NCBI RefSeq assembly: GCF_017355955.1
Contig: NZ_JAFFID010000002.1
Span: 744,001 to 808,000 of the forward strand
Reading direction: 5' to 3'
Origin: Sabulibacter ruber
GTDB lineage: Bacteria > Bacteroidota > Bacteroidia > Cytophagales > Hymenobacteraceae
Length of the DNA stretch: 64,000 nt
Shown: positions 44,519 to 51,902 of the stretch, one piece after another
How positions within the stretch are numbered: the first letter of the stretch is position 1
Layout of the letters: each line of letters opens with the position of its first letter
Position numbers and translations under genes: made by a program
Notes under the pieces: model-generated
What the model saw: the letters and a program-made list of their open reading frames with translations, nothing else
The model's database searches: none
What the model was told of the DNA's origin: nothing

Positions 44519-44549
44519 TGGGGTATTTTGCCGGAAGTAGGCCTGAAAC
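44514..44549. repeat. IP36 dispersed palindrome, degenerate copy
   Basis: gtttttggggtattttg facing aagtaggcctgaaac, 36 bp, directly after the def terminator. Confidence 0.55.
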
Positions 44550-44592
44550 AGAGCTGTTCAGGTTGTTCTCTTGTGATGTTTCCTTCATCCTT

Positions 44593-44719
44593 CGCTCGCC
44601 TCCGGCGAGTGTACGTTATTTTGTGGCCTCTGGCCACTAGGAGAGGAGCGCAAGAATTTTTGATGTTCCGCATAGCAGCCAGAGGCTGCCCGGTGGCTCA
44701 CACTCGCCGGAGGCGAGCG
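44593..44719. repeat. Compound REP-like element of four small triloop hairpins
   Basis: 19-bp perfect terminal inverted repeats (cgctcgcctccggcgagtg at 44593-44611 and its complement at 44701-44719). Inside are two further hairpins, gtggcc-tct-ggccac (44623-44637) and gcagcc-aga-ggctgc (44675-44689). Each terminal repeat is itself a hairpin (ctcgcc-tcc-ggcgag). All four have a 6-bp stem with a CC..GG closing pair and a three-base loop, and the whole is symmetrical. It looks like a REP/BIME-type or miniature mobile element and fills most of the 403-bp def-44860 gap. Confidence 0.75.
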
Positions 44720-44859
44720 AGGGGTTGTAAAGCTTTTACAGGCAGCTTGGGTAGCACGTTAAGAAGAAACACTGCCAGATAGGATTGTAGGTTTACTTCT
44801 TTTATTTCTTGATTTATTAATGTATCTTCCTGACATGCAGTTGTTATCAGGGAAGATGT

Positions 44860-45369
44860 ATGAAGCAGCTTGTTCTTTATCCGTTTTTTGTATTGCTCTC
44901 TTTTGCCAGCATGGGGCAGAGCCTGAATTTGGCGCAGCTCCTGAAGCTGCAAAGCATGGGCAAACAGGAGATCGGCCTTTTTCTGGAGGAGAAGGGTTGG
45001 GTCTCCAAATCAGATGCGGCTCCATCGGCGGAGAAATTAGGCAAGGCCGTGTGGGCGTTCAACCCTGAGGGCGAAGGGGCCGATGCCTGGTGCATCCTGT
45101 ACTACGGCGAAGGCAAGCCCAACCGAATCCTCTATAATGCCCAGGGACCCGCCTTTGACAAAATCAGGAAGCATGTAAAGCAGCGGGAGATGGCGGTGCT
45201 GGAAGAAGGGGAACAGGCCGAAGGCCTTGACTTTCTGGACGCCTACACCGATTACGCCGATGATCTGGTGGTGGCCCGAATCTATGATTACAAGCAGATT
45301 GACTACTACGGCATCAAGATCTTCGCCAAAGAAGATTACCTGGAAGCCAAAAAGAACGCCCGTCTGTAA
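44860..45369 (+). CDS. Secreted protein of unknown function
   Basis: 169 residues with a signal peptide (MKQLVLYPFFVLLSFASMG, then QSLNLAQ). The mature part has KAVWAFNPEGEGADAWCILYYGEG and several charged helices (FDKIRKHVKQREMAVLEEGEQ), ending FAKEDYLEAKKNARL. No family recognised. It stands alone, with structured intergenic DNA on both sides. Confidence 0.8.
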   Translation: MKQLVLYPFFVLLSFASMGQSLNLAQLLKLQSMGKQEIGLFLEEKGWVSKSDAAPSAEKLGKAVWAFNPEGEGADAWCILYYGEGKPNRILYNAQGPAFDKIRKHVKQREMAVLEEGEQAEGLDFLDAYTDYADDLVVARIYDYKQIDYYGIKIFAKEDYLEAKKNARL

Positions 45370-45433
45370 AACCAGTACTCAGATTATCAGTCCTATTCTG
45401 GCATTGGAAATTGGCAGCGAATAGCCATGGCAG

Positions 45434-45485
45434 AGCCCTTCGGTTTGGCGGTGTTTCCTTGGAAACAGGCCTAAAACGAAGGGCT
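45434..45485. terminator. Hairpin after 44860-45369 built around an IP36 copy
   Basis: Outer arms agcccttcg / cgaagggct enclose the IP36 copy at 45442-45477 (ggtttggcggtgtttcc facing ggaaacaggcctaaaac), making one long stem about 65 bp past the stop codon. The right arm is followed by a short ttggttt run. Confidence 0.72.
45442..45477. repeat. IP36 dispersed palindrome, copy at 45.45 kb
   Basis: ggtttggcggtgtttcc / ggaaacaggcctaaaac, 36 bp, nested in the terminator-like hairpin. Confidence 0.75.
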
Positions 45486-45647
45486 TTGGTTTAACGAGGA
45501 TCTGTAGCCCAGGCTTCTCTGAGCCATGAATTGTTCCGGTGTATTGCCCTAAGCCAATTCCAACGCTAGCTGCAGTAATTTTCTGGTAATGCTTGCCGTC
45601 GCCGACCTTTTCTTCAAGGTGAAAAGGCTTTTCCCGGCTTTGCTTCT

Positions 45648-45683
45648 GATTCCGGTTTGTTTTTCCAGAAGAAGCCCAAAAGC
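45648..45683. repeat. IP36 dispersed palindrome, degenerate copy
   Basis: gattccggtttgtttttcc facing agaagaagcccaaaagc, 36 bp, about 40 bp upstream of the phospholipase-like gene. Several mismatches; recognised by spacing. Confidence 0.4.
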
Positions 45684-45721
45684 AGAGAACTGGCACGTGT
45701 AGGTTGTTCGTATACAGGTAT

Positions 45722-46684
45722 ATGCGCTTCTTCTCGGGTCTGTTATTTCTTCTGTTGTTCCTGGTGGTGCCTCTAGGTGCATCTGGCTGGGGATTCTATG
45801 CCCACCAGCGGATCAACCGGCAGGCGGTTTTCATGTTGCCGCCCGAGATGGTGGGCTTCTACAAACAGCATCTGGCTTACATCATAGAACAGGCCGTAGC
45901 CCCTGATAAAAGACGGTATGCGGTGCCGGAGGAAGGTGCCCGCCACTACATTGACCTGGAAGTGTACGGCGATAGCGCCGCGCAGAAATTGCCCCGCCGG
46001 TGGGAGGATGCCGTAAAGCAATTCACGTTGGATACCCTGCAGCGGCACGGCATTGTGCCCTGGCACATCGGGTTGGTGCAGTACCAACTCACCCAGGCGT
46101 TCAAGCAGCATGACCTGCAACGCATCCTGCGCTTATCCGCCGAGCTGGGCCATTACGTAGCCGATGCCTGCGTGCCGCTGCATACCACCCGCAACTACAA
46201 CGGGCAACTTACCGGGCAACACGGCATTCATGGCTTGTGGGAAAGCCGGGTGCCGGAACTCTTCGCGGCAGAATATGATTTCTTCTTGGGGCAGCCGCAA
46301 TACTTAGAGAATCCCAGCCGGGCGGCCTGGGAGATTGTGGCCCGGTCCCATGCCGCTTTAGACTCCGTGTTCTCGCTGGAAAAGCAACTCTCGCAGACGT
46401 TTTCTGAGGACAGGAAATACAGCCTGGAGGAAAGAGGCGCCACCACCGTGAAAGTATACTCCCGCGACTTCAGCCAGGCGTACAGCCGGGGATTGCACGG
46501 GCAGGTAGAGCGGCAGATCAGGTTAGCCACGCACCGGGTGGCCAGTTACTGGTACACCGCCTGGGTAGACGCCGGCCAGCCCGATCTGAAGCATCTGGCC
46601 CCGCTCACGCCGGAGCAGAAACAGCAGTTGGAGCAGGAGAAGCTGCAGTACCAGACCGGCGAGCATGACGCCCGGGAGCCGTAA
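45722..46684 (+). CDS. Zinc-dependent phospholipase C / S1-P1 nuclease-fold protein
   Basis: 320 residues from the ATG at 45722 (MRFFSGLLFLLLFLVVPLG signal); a TTG-initiated frame starts 18 bp earlier. The mature N-terminus WGFYAHQRINRQAV has the Trp and His expected at the first zinc site of the PLC/S1-P1 fold. RHYIDLEVYGD, AELGHYVADACVPLHTT and QHGIHGLWES (HxxxE) supply the other ligands. It is a periplasmic phosphodiesterase-type enzyme; lipid and nucleic-acid substrates cannot be told apart from sequence. Confidence 0.88.
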   Translation: MRFFSGLLFLLLFLVVPLGASGWGFYAHQRINRQAVFMLPPEMVGFYKQHLAYIIEQAVAPDKRRYAVPEEGARHYIDLEVYGDSAAQKLPRRWEDAVKQFTLDTLQRHGIVPWHIGLVQYQLTQAFKQHDLQRILRLSAELGHYVADACVPLHTTRNYNGQLTGQHGIHGLWESRVPELFAAEYDFFLGQPQYLENPSRAAWEIVARSHAALDSVFSLEKQLSQTFSEDRKYSLEERGATTVKVYSRDFSQAYSRGLHGQVERQIRLATHRVASYWYTAWVDAGQPDLKHLAPLTPEQKQQLEQEKLQYQTGEHDAREP

Positions 46685-46692
46685 CCTACAAT

Positions 46693-46730
46693 CGTTTCAC
46701 AGGTGTTTTGTGGAAAACAATCCTAAAACG
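46693..46730. repeat. IP36 dispersed palindrome, copy at 46.7 kb
   Basis: cgtttcacaggtgttttg facing ggaaaacaatcctaaaacg, 8 bp after the phospholipase-like stop codon. Confidence 0.7.
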
Positions 46731-46798
46731 CATCTTGTCATTAAAAGAGGAGCCGGTGGGAGTTGAGATCAAGTGCATGCTGAACAGGAAACCAAAAC

Positions 46799-47500
46799 AT
46801 GAAAGGCGTTTACAAACTAGATATCATCTTAATTGCCCTGGGACTGGCTACCCTGGTAGTGCAGCGCTTCTTTCTGCCCTTGCCTGCCTCAGAGCCCAGG
46901 GGCGTGAAGATTTCCCCGTCCGGGCCCGTGGTTGCCTCGGCTCAGTCGCCCCGTGCTGGTGGGCCTGACTGGGAACTGACTTTTCCGGAAGACTCCAAAT
47001 ACAAAGACCTGACGCCCCCGCCGGGCGTGAAGCCCAACCCCTTTCTGGAAGTGCAGCGGATAAAGCGCCAAAACGGCAGCGTGCGCGACTATGCCGGCAA
47101 AGACACCGATATGCGCCAACTGCTCCTGAAACACGAGGGCAAAGACTACCTGTTTGTGTTGCAGCAACAGGCCGCCAATGAAATGCTTCGGAACGAATTG
47201 TTCCACCACTACTACATAGACCCCTCGGAGCAGAACATGCTGGAGGGCATTGCGTTTTACACCGAGCAACTGGAAAAAGCGAAATCTGAGGACGCCAAGC
47301 TAATATATATGTGCCTTCGGGCGTTAAGGGACTACTGGCCTCAGGAACGGATTGCCGAAGTGGCGCTTGCCACGGCCTCCAGGGTGCAGGCCAGAGCCCA
47401 GAAAGCTGCAACAGACACAACCAACGTGAAAGGGTACCACAGGCAAGTCTATGCCCGTGAACTCAGGAAGATGGGAAGCCGTTTGCAGAACAGGGCCTAA
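46799..47500 (+). CDS. Membrane-anchored protein, first of a tandem paralogous pair
   Basis: 233 residues. An N-terminal helix (DIILIALGLATLVVQRFFL) anchors it or acts as an uncleaved signal. Then come DWELTFPEDSKYKDLTPPPG, LLKHEGKDYLFVLQQQAANEM then LRNELFHHYYID, and a helical C-terminus (YTEQLEKAKSEDAKLIYMCL). The next gene repeats these blocks in the same order, so the two are tandem duplicates. No family recognised; an envelope location is likely. Confidence 0.8.
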   Translation: MKGVYKLDIILIALGLATLVVQRFFLPLPASEPRGVKISPSGPVVASAQSPRAGGPDWELTFPEDSKYKDLTPPPGVKPNPFLEVQRIKRQNGSVRDYAGKDTDMRQLLLKHEGKDYLFVLQQQAANEMLRNELFHHYYIDPSEQNMLEGIAFYTEQLEKAKSEDAKLIYMCLRALRDYWPQERIAEVALATASRVQARAQKAATDTTNVKGYHRQVYARELRKMGSRLQNRA

Positions 47501-47635
47501 GTGGATAAGTTGTGGACAAAGATTCTCCCTTAATTTCTTCAAGGAACTGACCTAAAGTATTACTTTAGAACCGACACGTAGGGTTACCCTGCCCTTCGGT
47601 TGTCATATTGCTGTCTTTTATATTTTAAGTTTTAG

Positions 47636-48361
47636 ATGATTTATTCTTTCCCCAAACGTGCCGTGTTGGCACTAGCCTGTGTAAGTGTTATCGGTCTTTC
47701 TTCGTGTGAGAAGATGCTGCGGGACATGGCCACCAAAACCAATACCGGCCAGCAGGAGCAGGCAGACTCAGCCGCCACCGCCAGTGAAGGAGCCGCCGCC
47801 GCTACGGCCACGGCAGCCAAAGAGCCAGAATACGAGATCACGTACCCCAAGGGATCTAAATACGCAAACCTTACTCCGCCCGCCAAGGCAAAGTCTAACC
47901 CGTTTGAGGAGATTCCCAAAATCATAAAAGCCCACGAAGGGGAGCCCAACTGGGCCGATAAGCACGCCGACATCAAAGGTGTGTTGCTGCAGAACGGGCA
48001 GGAAGACTACCTGTTTGTGTTGCAGCAGCAGGGAGCCAACGAGATGCTGCGCAATGAGCTGTTCCCGCATTATTACCAGGACATGACCAATACCGCCGTG
48101 CTCAACACCATTGGGTACTACACAGAGCAACTGCTTGAGGCCAGGTCTGAAGATTCTGAACTGATCTACAAATGCCTGCGCGCCCTCAAGGGCCACTGGG
48201 ATGACAAGAAAATTGCCCAGGCCGCGCTTTCCACGGCCAAGCGGGTGCAAGCCAGACCTATTACGGCCGCCTCAGACACTACTACCCGCAACGGCAGTTA
48301 CCGTCAGATCTACGCCCGTGAACTAAAGAAAATGGCCCAGCGCTTAGGTCAGGAAGTATAA
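47636..48361 (+). CDS. Lipoprotein, second of the tandem paralogous pair
   Basis: 241 residues with a lipobox (VIGLSSC, then EKMLRDM), a long Ala/Thr-rich linker and then the shared domain: YEITYPKGSKYANLTPP, LLQNGQEDYLFVLQQQGANEM with LRNELFPHYY, and LIYKCLRALKGHWDDKKIAQAAL. It keeps the soluble domain of its upstream neighbour but replaces the membrane helix with a lipid anchor. Function unknown. Confidence 0.83.
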   Translation: MIYSFPKRAVLALACVSVIGLSSCEKMLRDMATKTNTGQQEQADSAATASEGAAAATATAAKEPEYEITYPKGSKYANLTPPAKAKSNPFEEIPKIIKAHEGEPNWADKHADIKGVLLQNGQEDYLFVLQQQGANEMLRNELFPHYYQDMTNTAVLNTIGYYTEQLLEARSEDSELIYKCLRALKGHWDDKKIAQAALSTAKRVQARPITAASDTTTRNGSYRQIYARELKKMAQRLGQEV

Positions 48362-48497
48362 GCTGGTAAAGGCAACTTTACTGGCTTAGAATTTGTACTA
48401 AAGAGGAAGACTTCTTCTTGAACATGGTAATTGAATAGATCTAAAAAGTACTTCTTCTGGAGAAGAAGAATAGTTGCCATTAAGTGACCAGAGTAAT

Positions 48498-50150
48498 ATG
48501 ACTGAGAAAAATGAGCACAAGAAAATAGAGAACTCTTTGTTCCAGGTGCGTTTGCCTTTCTTCTTAGGTCTGGCCGTAGCGGTGGGTATTTTACTAGGTG
48601 CCACGCTGTTTCAGCCCAGTTCCAACAATCCGCAGGGCACGGCCCGTGGGTATCTTAAGTTCAGGGAAATCCTGAGTTACATAGACCGCGAGTACGTGGA
48701 TACCGTGAACACCGAGCGCCTTTCTGAGTACGCCATCAACAAGATGCTGGAGAAACTGGATCCGCACTCGTCGTACATTCCGGCCAAAGACCTGACCATT
48801 GCGCGCTCCTACTTGGAGAGCGATTTTGACGGGATTGGCGTGGAGTTCAACATCTTCCGCGATACCCTGTACGTGATTGCGCCTTTGAGCGGAGGTCCCT
48901 CTGAGCAGGTGGGCATCCAGGCCGGCGACAAGATCCTGAAAGTAAACGGCGAAAACATTGCCGGGGTAAACATCACTACCGAGACCGTTTTCAAGAAACT
49001 GAGAGGCCCCAGAGGCTCCAAGGTGAATTTGACCGTGCTGCGTCCGCATGAATCCAAGCCCATGCAGTTCAGTGTGACCCGCCGTAAGATTCCATCCGTG
49101 TCGGTAGATGCCGGGTACATGATTGATAACAAGACCGGTTACATCAAAGTGAGCCGGTTCTCTAACGGTACCTATGAGGAGTTCAAGTCCAAGCTGAGCG
49201 CCCTGAAGAAACAAGGCTTGCAGCGCCTGATCCTGGATCTGCGCGACAACCCCGGTGGATATTTAGACCACGCCACCCGCATGGCTGATGAGTTCATTGC
49301 CGGAAACAAGAAACTGGTGTACACAGACGGCAAAGGCTCTAAGTACGATGCCAACTACTACGCCAAGGTGAAAGGTGATTTTGAGCAAGGCGAACTGATT
49401 GTCTTGATCAATGAGGGCAGTGCCTCGGCTTCTGAGATTCTGGCCGGTGCCTTGCAGGACCATGACCGCGCGTTGATTGTGGGCCGCCGTTCCTTCGGGA
49501 AAGGACTGGTGCAGGTGCCTATTCCGTTATCAGACGGTTCTGAGTTGCGCCTGACCATCTCCCGGTACTACACGCCAAGCGGCCGGTCTATCCAGAAACC
49601 GTACAACCCAGAGTCGGCGGAGGAGTACGAGAACGACATCATGAACCGCTACAAGCACGGGGAGTTCTTCAGCCAGGACAGCATCAAGTTCAATGATTCC
49701 TTGAAGTACAAAACCAGCCGCGGGCGCATTGTGTACGGCGGCGGCGGTATCATGCCAGACGTGTTTGTGCCGCGCGATACCACAGATAATACCCAGCTGC
49801 TGACCGAGCTGTTCCAGAAGAACGTGCTGCGTGAGTACGCCTTGACGTACTTCCGGGAGCACCGCAAACAACTAGAGAACACTCCGCTGAACAGCTTCCT
49901 GGAGTCTTTCCACGTAACCGATGCCATGATGCAGGAGTTGTTGAAAGAAGCCAAACAGGCCAAAATCAAAGTGGATAACAAAGACCTGAAACGCTCTGAA
50001 CGCACCATTAGGAACAACCTGAAAGCGTTCATTGCCCGCAGCCGCTACGAGGCCGCCGGGTTCTATCCGGTGCTGAACGAGGTAGACCCAGACTTCCAGC
50101 GAGCCTTAGGGCTCTTTGACCAGGCCAAGCAAATCAGCTTAGGAAAGTAA
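48498..50150 (+). CDS. S41 family C-terminal processing peptidase (CtpA-like) with PDZ domain
   Basis: 550 residues from the ATG at 48498 (a TTG 24 bp upstream is in frame). An N-terminal membrane anchor (FFLGLAVAVGILLGATLF) is followed by KMLEKLDPHSSYIPAKDL and a PDZ domain around residues 105-195 (GVEFNIFRDTLYVIAPLSGG, AGDKILKVNGENI). The catalytic pair is Ser310 in NEGSASASEIL and Lys335 in RRSFGKGLVQ. It is a periplasmic tail-specific protease. A strong terminator follows the stop. Confidence 0.94.
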   Translation: MTEKNEHKKIENSLFQVRLPFFLGLAVAVGILLGATLFQPSSNNPQGTARGYLKFREILSYIDREYVDTVNTERLSEYAINKMLEKLDPHSSYIPAKDLTIARSYLESDFDGIGVEFNIFRDTLYVIAPLSGGPSEQVGIQAGDKILKVNGENIAGVNITTETVFKKLRGPRGSKVNLTVLRPHESKPMQFSVTRRKIPSVSVDAGYMIDNKTGYIKVSRFSNGTYEEFKSKLSALKKQGLQRLILDLRDNPGGYLDHATRMADEFIAGNKKLVYTDGKGSKYDANYYAKVKGDFEQGELIVLINEGSASASEILAGALQDHDRALIVGRRSFGKGLVQVPIPLSDGSELRLTISRYYTPSGRSIQKPYNPESAEEYENDIMNRYKHGEFFSQDSIKFNDSLKYKTSRGRIVYGGGGIMPDVFVPRDTTDNTQLLTELFQKNVLREYALTYFREHRKQLENTPLNSFLESFHVTDAMMQELLKEAKQAKIKVDNKDLKRSERTIRNNLKAFIARSRYEAAGFYPVLNEVDPDFQRALGLFDQAKQISLGK

Positions 50151-50155
50151 CCTTC

Positions 50156-50190
50156 AAGCGCCGCAGAAATGATTTTCTGCGGCGCTTTTG
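50156..50190 (+). terminator. Intrinsic terminator of the S41 peptidase gene
   Basis: aagcgccgcagaaa / tttctgcggcgctt, perfect 14-bp arms with a 4-base loop, then TTGCTTTG, 5 bp after the stop region. Confidence 0.92.
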
Positions 50191-50262
50191 CTTTGTAAGG
50201 AGGATAGTTTTAACTTATTCACGGCAACGCTTCTGGGTAGCTCCTGCTTAAAGCAGAGCGAT

Positions 50263-50308
50263 CTTTCGGGGCTGTTTTAAGGCTCTTTTGGCTAAAACAG
50301 GCGAGAAA
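50263..50308. repeat. IP36 dispersed palindrome, extended copy
   Basis: ctttcggggctgttttaagg facing ggctaaaacaggcgagaaa: longer centre (about 46 bp in all) than the 36-bp standard. It is in the gap between the S41 peptidase and hmgA; apart from this and the terminator the gap (50151-50427) shows nothing. Confidence 0.55.
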
Positions 50309-50427
50309 CTGCAAGGTGGTGGTAGATAGCGGCGGAGGCAGGCCTTTTGGTTCGTTGGTAAGAATACCGGATGCCTCTTTAAGGAGGCATTCACTCCTTC
50401 AATCCATCACTCCTTCACTCATTCGAT

Positions 50428-51627
50428 ATGGCATACTATCATCGGTTAGGCAACATTCCCCGCAAGCGGCACACGCAGTTCAGGCAACCGGACGGCAGTC
50501 TGTACCATGAGCAGTTGGTGGGCACGCTGGGGTTCTCGGGGGTGTCTTCGTTGCTGTACCATCGGCACGCGCCTACTAAGATTACCCGCATAGAGAAGCC
50601 GGTGCCCTACGGACCGGTGAAATCAGACGTGCCCTTGGCGCCGTACCATTTGCGCCCGTTCAAAGGAGAAACCACCGGCGAGGATTACCTGAGCGCCCGC
50701 AAGACGCTCCTGATGAATAAAGATTGCACCATCTCCATCTGCCTGCCCCGCCAGCGCACCATGGATTATTTCTACAAGAATGCGCTGGCCGATGAGATTG
50801 TGTTCATCCACGAAGGATCAGGCGAACTACGCTCCCAAATGGGCCGCCTGGAAGTGGAAGCCGGCGATTACGTGGTCATTCCCAGAACCATCATCCACCA
50901 GTGGAAATGGAACGAAGGGCCGCTGCGCCTGCTCATCACTGAGAGTTTCAGCCCCGTGGAGACCGTACGCCGCTACCGCAACCACTTCGGGCAGTTGCTG
51001 GAACATTCGCCCTACTGCGAGCGTGATTTGCGGCCACCCCACGAGTTAATTCAGGAAACTGAGCCCGGCGATTACCTGGTCCAGATCAAGAAAGAAGGAT
51101 TCCTGCACCAGTACCACTATGATTTCTCGCCGCTGGATGTGGTGGGCTGGGATGGCTATTTCTACCCGTACGCGTTTTCCATCCATGATTTTGAGCCCAT
51201 TACCGGCCGCATCCACCAGCCACCGCCCGTACACCAGACCTTTGAGACGCAGGGCTTTGTGGTGTGTTCCTTCGTGCCGAGGCTGTTTGACTACCATCCG
51301 CTGGCCATTCCGGCGCCCTATAACCACTCCAACGTAGATTCAGACGAGATCCTGTACTACGTGGCCGGCAATTTCATGTCCCGCAAAGGCATTGACATTG
51401 GGTCGTTCACCATTCATCCCAGCGGTATTCCGCACGGGCCGCACCCCGGCACCGTGGAGGCCAGCATCGGGAAAAAGGAGACGCACGAGTTGGCGGTCAT
51501 GATTGACACCTTTAAACCGCTCTACCTTACCACCGAGGCCCTGGAGTTCCTGGACCAGAACTACCCCATGAGCTGGAATCCCGAAGCTGCCGTACACGCA
51601 CCCAGACCCGCCGACATGATGGAGTAG
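50428..51627 (+). CDS. hmgA: Homogentisate 1,2-dioxygenase
   Basis: 399 residues. The enzyme opens the ring of homogentisate in tyrosine/phenylalanine breakdown, giving maleylacetoacetate. MAYYHRLGNIPRKRHTQF is the typical bacterial start. The iron site is in the C-terminal half: PAPYNHSNVDSDEILYYV (His and Glu ligands) and FTIHPSGIPHGPHPG (third His). The other genes of the pathway (hppD, fahA, maiA) are not adjacent in this window. Cytoplasmic. Confidence 0.93.
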   Translation: MAYYHRLGNIPRKRHTQFRQPDGSLYHEQLVGTLGFSGVSSLLYHRHAPTKITRIEKPVPYGPVKSDVPLAPYHLRPFKGETTGEDYLSARKTLLMNKDCTISICLPRQRTMDYFYKNALADEIVFIHEGSGELRSQMGRLEVEAGDYVVIPRTIIHQWKWNEGPLRLLITESFSPVETVRRYRNHFGQLLEHSPYCERDLRPPHELIQETEPGDYLVQIKKEGFLHQYHYDFSPLDVVGWDGYFYPYAFSIHDFEPITGRIHQPPPVHQTFETQGFVVCSFVPRLFDYHPLAIPAPYNHSNVDSDEILYYVAGNFMSRKGIDIGSFTIHPSGIPHGPHPGTVEASIGKKETHELAVMIDTFKPLYLTTEALEFLDQNYPMSWNPEAAVHAPRPADMME

Positions 51628-51628
51628 C

Positions 51629-51664
51629 GTTTTCGGACCGTTTCCTGGAAAGTACACCTAAAAG
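51629..51664. repeat. IP36 dispersed palindrome, copy at 51.6 kb
   Basis: gttttcggaccgtttcc facing ggaaagtacacctaaaag, 36 bp, starting right after the hmgA stop codon. Confidence 0.65.
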
Positions 51665-51757
51665 AGATGGCATTGTCTCTTTTTCCTGTGCGGCTCTGGG
51701 AAAAGCTGAATTCATTGTAGAATACCAACAACTATACTGTTGGTAAGTGAGATTGTA

Positions 51758-51787
51758 TTGAGTTTGCTTTTATTGTCTTTATCTTTG
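51758..51787 (+). promoter_or_regulatory. Promoter of the TPR histidine kinase gene
   Basis: TTG (51758-51760), 19 bases, then TATCTTTG (51780-51787): an exact -7 element at proper spacing from a minimal -33. The leader would be about 110 bases to the ATG at 51903. Confidence 0.55.
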
Positions 51788-51902
51788 TGCTCCCCTAAAT
51801 ATTGTTGGTTGTTTGTTGTACAAAAAGAAGGATGTAGGGTGTTTTCCAACCTGGTTGGAAGATTCTATATCCTTTGATTTGTTACATTATAGGTGCGTAA
51901 AG

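Noticed and set aside
44528..44782. 84-codon plus-strand frame after def
   Set aside because: It simply translates the hairpin element; the Arg-rich LRRV segments come from the inverted repeats on either strand.
50428..51627. Possible full tyrosine-degradation operon around hmgA
   Set aside because: Flanking genes are a protease and a histidine kinase; no other pathway gene is in the window.
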